Source: Gloeocapsa sp. UFS-A4-WI-NPMV-4B04 (GTDB lineage Bacteria; Cyanobacteriota; Cyanobacteriia; Cyanobacteriales; Chroococcidiopsidaceae). From it: a stretch of 34,084 nucleotides of DNA. Positions 8,219 through 17,085 of this stretch are shown here, piece by piece. A model generated the notes under the pieces. That model saw only the letters and a list, made by a program, of their open reading frames with translations, searched no databases and was not told the DNA's origin. The position numbers and the translations under genes were made by a program. Within the stretch, counting starts at the first letter, position 1; every line of letters begins with the position of its first letter. The stretch covers positions 1 through 34,084 of the forward strand of contig JAHHHE010000041.1 in the NCBI GenBank assembly GCA_019359535.1, written 5' to 3'.

Positions 8219-9648
8219 CCTGCCCAATCTTTCGCCCAGGCTAAAGTTTGATGTACCTGTTGAATAGTGGCAGCTTCGCAGTATAGCCGTAAAACTGGTT
8301 CAGTACCGCTAAAGCGAATCATTAGCCAACTGTCATCGGCTAAACGAAATTTATAGCCGTCAATCGTCAGGCAATCTACTACAGATTGTCCAGCAATTTC
8401 CTTTAAGGGTGCGGCTTGCAGTTGTTCCAAAAGACGCGATCGCACGTCCATACTGGCAAGCGGTAGATCAATGCGATCATAAGCAGAAGTAAAATTAGTT
8501 TTTTCTTGCAAGCTGCGATAGAGATCGCTTAAATCAAGTCCAGATTTGGCGATCGCTTCTAGCAAGTATAAGCCCGACAATAAGCCATCTCGCTCTGGGA
8601 TGTAATCAGCAAAGCCAATTCCCCCCGATTCTTCGCCCCCCAATAAAACCTTAGTGGTTAACATTCGATCGGCAATATATTTATAACCAATCGGCGTTTC
8701 ATGTAGCGGTAGTTGGTACATCGCAGCAATTCGCGGAATTAGATCAGAACCGCTTACAGTTTTGACGATTTCTCCAGTCATACCGCGTCTTGCGGCTAAG
8801 TGTTCGATTAAGATCGGAACTAAAATTTGTGAACTGAGAAAGTTACCTTGTCCATCAACAGCAGCAATGCGATCGCCATCGCCATCAAACACAAAGCCCA
8901 CAATTAAACCTGTACCAACCTTGCGCCGATAAGCTCTAATTGAGCGAAATAAATTAGAAAGATAGCGCGGTAAAGGTTCCGGCGCACCACCACCAAATAG
9001 GGGATCGCGATCACTATTAATTTCTTGAACTGAGCCTTCTAGCAGTCGTTCTAGTCCACCAGCAGCTGCACCGTGCATTACATCAGCAAAAACTGTTAGC
9101 TTTCCTGTCGCGATCGCTTCGCGAATTTCGCCAATATCAACTTTTGCCCGCAGCGTTTCACAATAGTTTGGCCAGGGATTAAAGGTTTCTAACTTACCCG
9201 GAGTAGCGCTTAAATGAGTTTCTGCTGCTAACAACGCTTCAATTTGCTGAGTAACTTCCGGGGGAACTGAGCCACCAAAAGCTCCTTTTACCTTCAAACC
9301 TAAATAACTGCCAGGATTGTGACTAGCTGTAATTACTAAAGCTCCCAAGGCATTATATTGTTTGGCTGCCCAGCTAAAAGCCGGAGTCGGAGCATAACTT
9401 TCGGCAAGCAGCACATCAAATCCTGCCGCCGTGACAGCCTCTGCTGCTCTTTGGGCGAATGCTTCCGCCATAAAACGGCGATCGTAGCCTACAATAACCG
9501 TACCGTTACCCCCAGTACCGTAGGTTTCTAGCAAGACTCTTGCGGCAATTGGCGCGACTAGAGCTAGGCGATCAAACGTAAAATCGTCGCCAATTATGCC
9601 CCGCCAGCCGTCTGTACCAAACTTGATTGCGTTACCAGCTACTGGCAT
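8215..9648 (-). CDS. Phosphoglucomutase/phosphomannomutase family protein
   Basis: This is a 477-residue alpha-D-phosphohexomutase that interconverts 1-phospho and 6-phospho sugars. The phosphoserine loop TASHNP is at residues 107-112 (Ser109), the metal-binding loop DGDGDR at 255-260, the sugar-binding loop GEESGG at 338-343, and the phosphate-binding loop RFSGTEP at 445-451. All four catalytic elements are intact. GEESGG is found in glucose/mannose-type mutases, but preference for glucose or mannose cannot be decided here. It is the first gene of the operon that continues into the NrtS-like gene and rdgB with overlapping stops and starts. Confidence 0.94.
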   Translation of the reverse strand: MPVAGNAIKFGTDGWRGIIGDDFTFDRLALVAPIAARVLLETYGTGGNGTVIVGYDRRFMAEAFAQRAAEAVTAAGFDVLLAESYAPTPAFSWAAKQYNALGALVITASHNPGSYLGLKVKGAFGGSVPPEVTQQIEALLAAETHLSATPGKLETFNPWPNYCETLRAKVDIGEIREAIATGKLTVFADVMHGAAAGGLERLLEGSVQEINSDRDPLFGGGAPEPLPRYLSNLFRSIRAYRRKVGTGLIVGFVFDGDGDRIAAVDGQGNFLSSQILVPILIEHLAARRGMTGEIVKTVSGSDLIPRIAAMYQLPLHETPIGYKYIADRMLTTKVLLGGEESGGIGFADYIPERDGLLSGLYLLEAIAKSGLDLSDLYRSLQEKTNFTSAYDRIDLPLASMDVRSRLLEQLQAAPLKEIAGQSVVDCLTIDGYKFRLADDSWLMIRFSGTEPVLRLYCEAATIQQVHQTLAWAKDWAG

Positions 9649-10191
9649 TAAGATTTACCCTATATTCCTAACGCTGGATTCTAACATTTTTGTTGCTTCT
9701 CAGCTTACGTGCGTCTTTTTAATCCCTAAATTTAAACGCATCGATCCTCTGACTGTACAACGTACATTTACGGAAATAAACCCGGAGGAAATTATAAATA
9801 TCCGCGAATTCACTAGTAAAATTTCCGGTTAAATATTACAGATAATTCGGGTGCTGTATAACTACGGCAGAGACGGTGTTAAACCGCAATAATTCAGTAT
9901 AATTCCTAAATTTGCACCAGTTAGACCGCAACTGTGCAGGATAATACCTACGAATTTAAAACTACACTTTAGCTACAAAAACTTTTTGCTTTTGTAAATC
10001 TAGGATTGGTAGAAAAGCACAATTCGCCTTAATAATCGTCGTTTCCAACGCGATCGCCTAAATCCGACAGCTTTTTTACCCATAATTAAGCTAAAATTAT
10101 TAAGTATTCGTTACAGAGTTAGAATGAAAGTAAGAATTCTGTTAATGAATCCCTAACCTTGTATCAAACTCAGTCCTCAGTCCTGGCTTAT
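9649..10191. other. Gene-free region between divergent phosphohexomutase and typA
   Basis: About 540 bases that should contain two divergent promoters. One HIP1 site lies near 10050. A 78-codon frame (9596-9832) overlaps the mutase antisense and shows no protein-like features. I see no RNA gene or operator. Confidence 0.45.
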
Positions 10192-11982
10192 ATGTCTCTC
10201 CCAATTCGCAACGTCGCCATTATTGCCCACGTTGATCACGGCAAAACCACCCTTGTTGATGCCCTGCTCAAACAATCTGGTATCTTCCGTGAAGGGGAAG
10301 ACGTTCCTGATTGCGTCATGGACTCGAACGCTCTAGAAAGAGAGCGGGGGATTACAATTCTTTCCAAAAATACAGCAGTTCGCTACAAAGAAACGCTGAT
10401 CAATATCGTTGATACTCCGGGTCACGCTGACTTTGGAGGCGAAGTAGAGCGTGTACTAGGCATGGTAGATGGCTGCATCCTGATTGTAGATGCCAACGAA
10501 GGCCCGATGCCGCAAACTCGATTTGTACTCAAAAAAGCTCTAGAAAAGGGTTTGCGCCCAATTGTTGTAGTAAATAAAATTGACCGACCCCAAGCTGATC
10601 CTCACGGCGCAGTAGATAAAGTATTGGATCTGTTTCTAGAACTTGGTGCAGACGACGCTCAGTGCGAATTTCCTTATCTGTTTGCCTCTGGTTTAGATGG
10701 CTATGCCAAAGACAACATGGATGCAGAAGGGGTAGATATGCAGCCCATGTTTGAAGCTATCCTGCGCCACGTACCACCACCTATTGGCGATCCCAATAAG
10801 CCCCTACAACTGCAAGTCACAACCTTAGATTATTCCGAATATGTAGGACGAATTGTAATCGGCAAGATTCACAACGGCGTGATTCGCATGGGTCAGCAAG
10901 CAGCCTTGATGACAGAAAATGGTGGCATGGTCAAAGCCAAAATTAGTAAGTTGATGGGCTTTGAAGGGCTGAAGCGAATTGATTGGGAAGAAGCCTCAGC
11001 AGGCAACATTGTAGCAGTTGCTGGATTTGCCGATGCAAATATTGGTGAGACAATCACTTGCCCGAATGAACCGCAGGCGTTACCACTGATTAAGGTAGAT
11101 GAGCCGACATTGCAGATGACGTTCTCGGTGAATGATTCGCCGTTTGCAGGTCAAGAAGGAAAATTGGTGACTTCACGCCAAGTACGCGATCGCCTTTTCC
11201 GTGAATTAGAAACTAACGTTGCTCTCCGAGTAGAAGATGGCGATTCACCCGATAGATTCCTCGTCTCTGGTCGTGGTGAACTGCACCTGGGTATTTTAAT
11301 TGAAACGATGCGGCGTGAAGGCTATGAGTTTCAGGTATCTCAGCCGCAGGTAATTTATCGCGAAGTTAACGGTCAACCTTGTGAACCATACGAGTGCTTA
11401 GTCCTAGATGTGCCAGAAGATGGCGTAGGTAGCTGTATTGAACGCTTAGGCCAGCGTCGCGGCGAAATGCAAGATATGTTGGTTGGTGGCAATGGACGCA
11501 CCCAGCTAGAGTTTGTCATTCCGGCGCGTGGTTTAGTCGGTTTCCGGGGTGAATTCATGCGCCTAACGAGAGGCGATGGGATCATGAATCACAGCTTCCT
11601 TGATTACCGTCCCATTAGTGGAGAAATTGAAGCTCGTCGTAACGGAGTTTTAATTTCCTTTGAAGAAGGTGTAGCTACTTTCTACGCGATGAAGAATGCA
11701 GAAGATCGCGGCGCATTCTTTATTATTCCTGGCGTTAAGGTTTACAAGGGAATGATTATTGGAGAACACAATAGAAACCAAGACTTAGAACTTAACGTCT
11801 GCAAAACGAAACAGCTAACTAATCATCGCGCTGCTGGTGGTGATGAATTAGTCCAGTTGCAAGCACCGATAGACATGGGACTAGAGCGGGCTTTAGAATA
11901 CATCGGGCCAGATGAATTGGTGGAAGTAACGCCTAAGTCAATTCGGCTGCGGAAGATGTCGAAGAAGCTAGTTAAACGTTAA
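10192..11982 (+). CDS. typA: Translational GTPase TypA/BipA
   Basis: This 596-residue ribosome-associated GTPase of the EF-G/LepA group is needed for 50S assembly and stress growth in bacteria. G1 AHVDHGKTT is at residues 12-20, the switch I segment ERGITI at 51-56, G3 DTPGHAD at 74-80, and G4 NKID at 128-131. A beta-barrel domain, EF-G-like domains ([12 protein letters not shown]) and the TypA C-terminal domain ([18 protein letters not shown]) follow. The start is taken at the ATG at 10192 ([16 protein letters not shown]), where cyanobacterial TypA proteins usually begin; a TTG at 10159 would add 11 unconserved residues. A repeat-bounded element and then a terminator lie downstream. Confidence 0.97.
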   Translation: MSLPIRNVAIIAHVDHGKTTLVDALLKQSGIFREGEDVPDCVMDSNALERERGITILSKNTAVRYKETLINIVDTPGHADFGGEVERVLGMVDGCILIVDANEGPMPQTRFVLKKALEKGLRPIVVVNKIDRPQADPHGAVDKVLDLFLELGADDAQCEFPYLFASGLDGYAKDNMDAEGVDMQPMFEAILRHVPPPIGDPNKPLQLQVTTLDYSEYVGRIVIGKIHNGVIRMGQQAALMTENGGMVKAKISKLMGFEGLKRIDWEEASAGNIVAVAGFADANIGETITCPNEPQALPLIKVDEPTLQMTFSVNDSPFAGQEGKLVTSRQVRDRLFRELETNVALRVEDGDSPDRFLVSGRGELHLGILIETMRREGYEFQVSQPQVIYREVNGQPCEPYECLVLDVPEDGVGSCIERLGQRRGEMQDMLVGGNGRTQLEFVIPARGLVGFRGEFMRLTRGDGIMNHSFLDYRPISGEIEARRNGVLISFEEGVATFYAMKNAEDRGAFFIIPGVKVYKGMIIGEHNRNQDLELNVCKTKQLTNHRAAGGDELVQLQAPIDMGLERALEYIGPDELVEVTPKSIRLRKMSKKLVKR

Positions 11983-11988
11983 CAGTGA

Positions 11989-12142
11989 ACAATTGACAAT
12001 TGACAATTGACAATTGTCCCGCAGATCGGGAATAAAAATCCCCCACCATTGAGGGTGGATTGTTTGAGGGTGGGGAATAAAAATCCCCTTGTCCAAAAAC
12101 CTCACTTTGGGAATGTCAACTGTCAACTGTCAACTGTCAACT
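11989..12142. repeat. Heptamer-bounded inverted element between typA and DUF58 gene
   Basis: The left boundary is four tandem copies of ACAATTG (11989-12016) and the right boundary is four copies of GTCAACT (12115-12142). Read on opposite strands these are TTGACAA and TTGACAG arrays, so the ends form an inverted repeat. Inside are two copies of GGGAATAAAAATCCCC (about 12028-12044 and 12072-12088) around a CCACC/GGTGG hairpin. It has no coding capacity. It looks like a miniature mobile or repeat-derived element. Confidence 0.7.
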
Positions 12143-12170
12143 TTTTAATAGATGCTGAAAAGCTAATTTT

Positions 12171-12206
12171 AAAAACACCAAGATCATTAAAACTCTTGGT
12201 GTTTTT
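12171..12206. terminator. Strong intrinsic terminator downstream of typA
   Basis: A perfect 13-bp stem, AAAAACACCAAGA / TCTTGGTGTTTTT, has a 10-base loop and U-runs in both orientations. It ends 26 bases before the DUF58 gene start and should separate typA from it. Confidence 0.85.
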
Positions 12207-12232
12207 CAGTTTTGGCGGTTAAAACTGTCTAC

Positions 12233-13381
12233 ATGGGAATTAACGATCGCATTGCTAACTGGCTAGAAAGCCACTGGGTTACACCTGCTTACAGTGGCTG
12301 GTTATTGGGGGGAATTGCCCTTTGTTTTTTTGGAGCCGCCGTCAATACGATGGCTGGCTGGCTATATGTTTTGAGTGGAGTAAGTTTTGCCTTGTTGGGG
12401 ATAGCCGCTATCTTACCAAGGCGATCGCTTTTTGGTCTTAATATTCGCCGTCACGTCATCCAGCCTGTAAGTGTCGGCGATCAACTAACTCTTGAATTAG
12501 AGATCGAAAATCGGACAACCCAACCAAAAACATTATTACAAGTCCAAGATTTGCTGCCCTTCGTTTTGGGTAAACCTGTGCAAACGCCGATCGAAATTAT
12601 TGCTCCGTCAGGCAGTTACCGATGGGTTTACTACCATTCTACACAGCGACGCGGTGTCTATCGTTGGCAGACACTAGAGTTAAGAACAGCAGCACCTTTA
12701 GGATTGTTCTGGTGTAGCCGTCGCCGCGAGGTTCCAGCTACAGCAATTGTCTATCCCACTGTGTTATTCCTGACAACCTGCCCTTTGGTAGATGAAATGG
12801 GACAAGAAAATAGTCCTCAGTTTTTTAGCCAGGAGCGGCGATCACAATCAGCAACAGAAGGACTGACACGCTCAATACGTCCTTACCGGATTGGAGATCC
12901 AACTCGTCTAATTCACTGGCGAACTAGCGCTCGTTATGGGGAATTACGAGTGCGTGAATTGGAAGTTATTACTGGGGGTCAAGAAATTGTTGTTTGCTTA
13001 GATAGCGCCTCAACTTGGCAAGCGGATGATTTTGAACAAGCCGTAATTGCTGCTGCTTCCTTATACTTTTACGCTCAACGGCAGCAGTTGAATATTAAAC
13101 TCTGGACAGCAGCCACAGGTTTAGTGCAAGGAGATCGCCTTGTGTTAGAAGCCTTAGCAGCAACTGAGCCTGGAGAAGAACTGTGTACAAATCTACCCAA
13201 ACGTCCCTTGATCTGGCTCAGTCAAAACCCTGTCAGTCTTAATAATCTTCCTACTGGTAGCCGTTGGATATTGTGGCCTGTTTCATCATCGCAGCCGGAA
13301 TTAGTAAATCGGAATTATCCAGGTTTTGTAATTCAAAGTGATCAATCGTTACAACTTCAGTTGCAACAACCATTGAAGTGA
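12233..13381 (+). CDS. DUF58 domain-containing membrane protein
   Basis: The protein has 382 residues from the ATG at 12233 (a TTG at 12212 is the alternative). Two transmembrane helices (about residues 20-37 and 41-60: LLGGIALCFFGAAVNTM, GWLYVLSGVSFALLGIAAIL) are followed by a beta-rich cytoplasmic or periplasmic region. The DUF58 signature RPYRIGDPTRLIHWRTSAR lies at about residues 222-240, and a vWA-like segment follows (EIVVCLDSAS). In bacteria DUF58 proteins often sit with MoxR ATPases and transglutaminase-like proteins, but neither is adjacent here. The biochemical role is unknown. Confidence 0.88.
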   Translation: MGINDRIANWLESHWVTPAYSGWLLGGIALCFFGAAVNTMAGWLYVLSGVSFALLGIAAILPRRSLFGLNIRRHVIQPVSVGDQLTLELEIENRTTQPKTLLQVQDLLPFVLGKPVQTPIEIIAPSGSYRWVYYHSTQRRGVYRWQTLELRTAAPLGLFWCSRRREVPATAIVYPTVLFLTTCPLVDEMGQENSPQFFSQERRSQSATEGLTRSIRPYRIGDPTRLIHWRTSARYGELRVRELEVITGGQEIVVCLDSASTWQADDFEQAVIAAASLYFYAQRQQLNIKLWTAATGLVQGDRLVLEALAATEPGEELCTNLPKRPLIWLSQNPVSLNNLPTGSRWILWPVSSSQPELVNRNYPGFVIQSDQSLQLQLQQPLK

Positions 13382-13486
13382 GAGTATAAAAACTTGGCAG
13401 TAGCTGATTCAGTGCGATCGCGCTCTTTGGGATCAGCACGGTACGCTAAAATGCAAAAAACCTTTTCGTTTTAATTATTTGATTTT

Positions 13487-13852
13487 ATGGAATCAGCAAA
13501 TAACAGCAAACTATCCAGCGATAAAAATTTAGAGGCGATGTGGCAGTTTTCCCAAACTTACGCCAAGCGCACAGGCACTTACTTCTGTGTCGAACCTTCT
13601 GTAACTGCTGTAGTAATTGAAGGACTTGCCAAACATAAAGACGATCTTGGCTCCCCGTTATGTCCTTGCCGTCACTACGAAGACAAACAAGCCGAGGTAC
13701 ACGCCACATTCTGGAACTGTCCCTGTGTGCCGATGCGAGAGCGCAAAGAATGTCACTGTATGTTGTTCTTGACACCAGATAACGAGTTTGCTGGTGAAAA
13801 ACAAGATATCTCACTAGAAGAAATCAAAGCTGTTCGAGAAAGCATGGGATGA
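13487..13852 (+). CDS. ftrC: Ferredoxin-thioredoxin reductase, catalytic chain
   Basis: This is the 121-residue beta subunit of FTR. It passes electrons from photosystem I-reduced ferredoxin to thioredoxin through a 4Fe-4S cluster and an adjacent disulfide. CPC at 59-61, CPC at 78-80 and CHC at 89-91 supply the six conserved cysteines. By alignment with the known enzyme, Cys61 and Cys91 form the active disulfide and Cys59, 78, 80 and 89 bind the cluster. The flanks RHYE and VPMRERKECHC are diagnostic. The stop overlaps the ATG of the next gene (ATGA). The variable chain FtrV is not in the window. Confidence 0.97.
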   Translation: MESANNSKLSSDKNLEAMWQFSQTYAKRTGTYFCVEPSVTAVVIEGLAKHKDDLGSPLCPCRHYEDKQAEVHATFWNCPCVPMRERKECHCMLFLTPDNEFAGEKQDISLEEIKAVRESMG

Positions 13853-14262
13853 TTCAAGCACAGCCTCAATTCTGGCAGGGTGTAGAGCAATTCAATTCTA
13901 GGCAGTTCTACGCCTGTCACGATACTCTAGAAGCTCTGTGGATGGAAGCTACAGAGCCGGACAAAACTTTTTATCAAGGAATTTTGCAAATTGCTGTCGC
14001 ACTTTACCATTTGGGTAATTCCAACTGGCGAGGAGCAGTAATTTTGTTGGGTGAAGGAATTAATAAACTGCAACGTTACCCAGATACTTATGCTGGCATA
14101 GGTGTTGATGAGTTACTTATATCTAGTGCGGCAATGCTGACAGCGCTGCAAGCAGCCGGATCAGAGAAGATCGGTGATTGGATACTTGACAATGGCGCGA
14201 TCGCTCTCCCTGAAGCCTTGCAAATACCCAAAATTGTGTTGGCTGAACCAGAAGAAAATTGA
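13849..14262 (+). CDS. DUF309 domain-containing protein
   Basis: This is a 137-residue all-helical protein. The conserved DUF309 core is visible as F-x-x-x-x-x-Y-x-C-H-D-x-L-E-x-L-W (residues about 16-31, FNSRQFYACHDTLEALW), then FYQGILQIAVALYHL and a helix with GAVILLGEGINKL. The His-Asp and Tyr-Gln-Gly positions are well kept, but no biochemical function is established to my knowledge. Its ATG overlaps the ftrC stop by 4 bases, so it is translationally coupled to ftrC. That pairing may hint at a redox-linked role, but this is only context. Confidence 0.88.
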   Translation: MIQAQPQFWQGVEQFNSRQFYACHDTLEALWMEATEPDKTFYQGILQIAVALYHLGNSNWRGAVILLGEGINKLQRYPDTYAGIGVDELLISSAAMLTALQAAGSEKIGDWILDNGAIALPEALQIPKIVLAEPEEN

Positions 14263-14412
14263 CAGATATTCAAATTATGGTTTGGTGCTGAAACTTCTAA
14301 TTAAAAGTAACAGTCAAGTTAAGTAAGCTAACTTTGTAGTAGCTCCCAGTAACTCTGTTGAAGAAGTTAGGCGCTGTAATTATTTTATATATTTTTTACT
14401 TTACACTACCCT

Positions 14413-14928
14413 ATGATGACCTGTTCATTGCCTTTTGCTTGGATACGCTCTTTTGGTTTTGCTTTAACGCTGCCAACTGCTCTAGTAAGCGCGATCGCCT
14501 TTACTACTCCTTTGCAACCCGCCAAAGGTCAAACAGCTGGAGATAGCGGCGCTCTTACCATTAACTCGGACGTACAAGAAGCCAATTCGGAAACAGGCGT
14601 TTTCACGGCTCGTGGTAACGTGCAACTTGCCTACCCCTCACGCCAAATCCAAGCTACATCTGCTCAAGCGCAATACTTTAGCCGTGAACGCCGCATGGTT
14701 CTTAGTGGCGATGTCTATGTTTTGCAACAAGGTAATAGTATCCGGGGTGAAACGGTGACATATCTAATTGATGAAGGGCGATTCATTGCTACACCCAAAG
14801 CTGGTACACAAGTACAATCAATTTATATTGTTGCCGATCCTAGTAGCCCAGCTGCACAACCAGCAGCACCAGCAATACCATCTTTTACTCCCCAACCAGC
14901 TAATCCGCCAGCCACTCCTGCACCATAG
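14413..14928 (+). CDS. lptA: LptA/OstA-like lipopolysaccharide transport protein
   Basis: This 171-residue periplasmic protein bridges inner and outer membranes for lipopolysaccharide export. An N-terminal signal segment (SFGFALTLPTALVSAIAF) precedes the mature part. The beta-jellyroll repeats of the OstA fold follow: ALTINSDVQEANSETGVFTA, RGNVQLAYPSRQIQA, RMVLSGDVYVLQQGNSIRGE and TVTYLIDEGRF. The last 30 residues are a Pro/Ala-rich tail (residues about 142-171), a common ending in cyanobacterial LptA-like proteins. It is 36 bases ahead of lptB. The ATG-ATG start at 14413/14416 leaves a small ambiguity of one residue. Confidence 0.9.
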   Translation: MMTCSLPFAWIRSFGFALTLPTALVSAIAFTTPLQPAKGQTAGDSGALTINSDVQEANSETGVFTARGNVQLAYPSRQIQATSAQAQYFSRERRMVLSGDVYVLQQGNSIRGETVTYLIDEGRFIATPKAGTQVQSIYIVADPSSPAAQPAAPAIPSFTPQPANPPATPAP

Positions 14929-14964
14929 ACTTTAAACTTTAAGTCAATAGTCTGGAGCAACGTG

Positions 14965-15699
14965 ATGGCAATGAAAATTGTCTTAGAAAATATCCACAAG
15001 TCTTACGGAAAACGAGTCATTGTCAATCGCGTTAATGTCTCAGTCGCTCAGGGAGAAGTTGTAGGGCTGCTAGGTCCTAATGGTGCTGGTAAAACAACGA
15101 CTTTTTACATTGCAACAGGTTTAGAGAAACCAAATCAAGGCAAAGTATGGCTAAATGACAAAGATATTACTGCACTGCCTATACACAAACGGGCGCAGTT
15201 AGGAATTGGGTATTTAGCCCAAGAACCTAGTATTTTTCGTCAATTGAGTGTCAAAGACAATATATTGCTGGTATTGGAACAAACCAAAGTGCCACGTCGA
15301 GAATGGCAAGATCGGTTACAGGCGCTACTGCGAGAGTTTCGCTTGGAAAAAGTCGCAAACACAAAAGGAATTCAGGTTTCTGGTGGCGAGAGAAGACGCA
15401 CAGAACTAGCAAGAGCTTTGGCATCTGGACGCGATGGACCAAAGTTTCTATTATTGGATGAACCGTTTGCTGGTGTTGATCCGATCGCAGTATCAGAAAT
15501 TCAAAGTATGGTTCAAAAATTACGCGATCGCCAAATAGGTATTTTAATTACAGATCATAACGTCCGCGAAACTCTGGCAATTACTGATCGAGCTTATATC
15601 ATGCGCGAAGGACAAATCCTCGCTTCTGGTAGCGCCGAAGAACTATACAATAACCCCCTTGTGCGGCAATACTACTTAGGTGATAATTTTCAAGTTTAA
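14965..15699 (+). CDS. lptB: LPS export ABC transporter ATP-binding protein LptB
   Basis: This is a 244-residue ATPase of the LptB2FG transporter that drives lipopolysaccharide out of the inner membrane. Walker A GPNGAGKT is at 37-44, the Q-loop in YLAQEPSIFRQL at about 83-94, the signature SGGERRR at 139-145, Walker B FLLLDEP at 161-167, the D-loop GVDP, and the switch His198 in ITDHNVRET. The phrase DHNVRETL is typical of LptB. The ATG at 14965 has GGAG 7 bases upstream; a GTG at 14962 is the alternative. It follows lptA closely and precedes lptF, so these three form an export cluster. Confidence 0.95.
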   Translation: MAMKIVLENIHKSYGKRVIVNRVNVSVAQGEVVGLLGPNGAGKTTTFYIATGLEKPNQGKVWLNDKDITALPIHKRAQLGIGYLAQEPSIFRQLSVKDNILLVLEQTKVPRREWQDRLQALLREFRLEKVANTKGIQVSGGERRRTELARALASGRDGPKFLLLDEPFAGVDPIAVSEIQSMVQKLRDRQIGILITDHNVRETLAITDRAYIMREGQILASGSAEELYNNPLVRQYYLGDNFQV

Positions 15700-15702
15700 A
15701 TC

Positions 15703-15826
15703 AGGCGAGAGGCAAGAGGCTAGAGGCGGGAATATAAATATAATCCCCTGCTCCCCTGCACAGAAAGTACCCCTGCTCCCCTGCTAAGAATGCTCCTCTT
15801 GCCCCTAACCCCTAGTCTCTAGCTCA
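15703..15826. repeat. Dispersed intergenic repeat between lptB and lptF
   Basis: GAGAGGC-type units (15705-15728) are followed by CCCCTGCT-type units. The stretch 15770-15796 is the exact reverse complement of 17013-17039. The overall structure matches the repeat at 7252-7335. Confidence 0.75.
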
Positions 15827-17005
15827 ATGACATCAAGTACCTACAAATCTTTTAAGTTATTAACGAAATCGTTGGTTCCGATGCCTTCGGTTATGGATCG
15901 CTACATTGGCGGTCAACTGATCATGCCGTTTTTGTTTGGTGTGGGAGCCTTTTCGTCGATTGCTGTGTCAATTGGCGCTGTATTTGATCTAGTGCGGAAA
16001 GTAGTGGAATCTGGGCTACCGATAGAAATTGCCCTAAATGTTTTTTTATTGCAATTGCCAAGTTTTGTTGTCTTAGCCTTCCCCATGTCCACGTTGTTAA
16101 CTACTTTGATGACTTATAGTCGTCTTTCTAGCGATAGCGAATTGATCGCTTTACGTGGTTGTGGCGTGAGTATCTATCGCTTGGTATTGCCTGCGGTTAT
16201 TTTGAGCTTTGTCGTCACGGGGATAACGTTTCTGTTTAACGAGCAAATTGTCCCAGCAGCAAACTACCAAGCTACCCTCACATTAGAGCAAGCATTGAAG
16301 GAAGAAAAGCCAAAATTTCAGGATCGCAACATTTTCTATCCCGAATATCAAGAAGTTAAACAGCCCGATGGTCAAAAAGTAAATACACTTACACGGTTAT
16401 TTTACGCCGATCAATTTGATGGTCAACTAATGAAAGGTTTAACCATTGTGGATCGTTCTAAGCAAGGCGTAAATCAAATTGTCGTGGCAGAGTCAGCCGC
16501 ATGGAATCCCGCCCAAAATAACTGGGATTTTTTCAATGGAACAATTTATTTAGTTGCTCCTGATAGTACCTACCGCAATATTTTACGGTTTGAACACCAA
16601 CAGCTACAGCTACCTCGAACACCACTAGAGGTAGCAGATAAAGGGCGGGACTACGACGAAATTAATATCGCCGATGGACTTGAACGGCTGAAGAAAACCC
16701 GCCTTAGTGGTGATGAGAAAAAAATTCGGAAGCTTGAAGTTCGGATTCAAGAAAAAATCGCTTTTCCGTTTGTATGTGTTGTTTTCGGCTTAGTTGGGGC
16801 AACTTTGGGAACTAAACCACAACGCACTGGGCGGGCAACAAGTTTTGGCATTAGTCTACTTGTTATTTTTAGTTACTACTTACTCCGCGTTGTTAGTGGT
16901 GCTTTAGGTTTGTCAGGTATCCTCTCTCCTTGGATGTCAGCATGGTTGCCAGCTATGTTTGGTTTTGTAGCAGGTGGGTTGATATTGGTGCGCTCTGCTC
17001 GATGA
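15827..17005 (+). CDS. lptF: LptF/LptG-family lipopolysaccharide export permease
   Basis: This 392-residue protein of the YjgP/YjgQ family is the membrane subunit partnering LptB. Residues about 23-135 carry the first three transmembrane helices (MPFLFGVGAFSSIAVSIGAV; IALNVFLLQLPSFVVLAFPM; IYRLVLPAVILSFVVTGITF), with the conserved MTYSRLSSDSELIALRGCGVS coupling region. Residues about 140-290 form the periplasmic jellyroll. The last three helices follow after about 300, including FPFVCVVFGLVGATLGT. In cyanobacteria a single such permease may serve as both LptF and LptG; the symbol is tentative on that point. Starts at the internal Met19 or Met23 are possible. Perfect inverted repeats lie on both sides of the gene. 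Confidence 0.9.
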   Translation: MTSSTYKSFKLLTKSLVPMPSVMDRYIGGQLIMPFLFGVGAFSSIAVSIGAVFDLVRKVVESGLPIEIALNVFLLQLPSFVVLAFPMSTLLTTLMTYSRLSSDSELIALRGCGVSIYRLVLPAVILSFVVTGITFLFNEQIVPAANYQATLTLEQALKEEKPKFQDRNIFYPEYQEVKQPDGQKVNTLTRLFYADQFDGQLMKGLTIVDRSKQGVNQIVVAESAAWNPAQNNWDFFNGTIYLVAPDSTYRNILRFEHQQLQLPRTPLEVADKGRDYDEINIADGLERLKKTRLSGDEKKIRKLEVRIQEKIAFPFVCVVFGLVGATLGTKPQRTGRATSFGISLLVIFSYYLLRVVSGALGLSGILSPWMSAWLPAMFGFVAGGLILVRSAR

Positions 17006-17012
17006 AGGAAGG

Positions 17013-17039
17013 GGAGCATTCTTAGCAGGGGAGCAGGGG
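17013..17039. repeat. Inverted copy of CCCCTGCT-type repeat after lptF
   Basis: This is a perfect 27-base reverse complement of 15770-15796, placed 8 bases after the lptF stop. The same motif occurs in partly diverged form at 7311-7335. Confidence 0.8.
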
Positions 17040-17085
17040 GAATTTTTTTTGTTGTCTATCCTCTCCCAATTTCTTGATCTTCCTA

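Noticed and set aside
9596..9832. 78-codon plus-strand frame overlapping the phosphohexomutase start
   Set aside because: It is antisense to a well-supported gene at its start, has no ribosome-binding site and has no protein-like composition.
12007..12222. 71-codon plus-strand frame between typA and the DUF58 gene
   Set aside because: It runs through the heptamer repeats and the terminator hairpin. Its residues simply translate repeats.
13485..13814. 109-codon minus-strand frame antisense to ftrC
   Set aside because: It is a shadow of ftrC. The cysteine motifs on the plus strand decide the coding strand.
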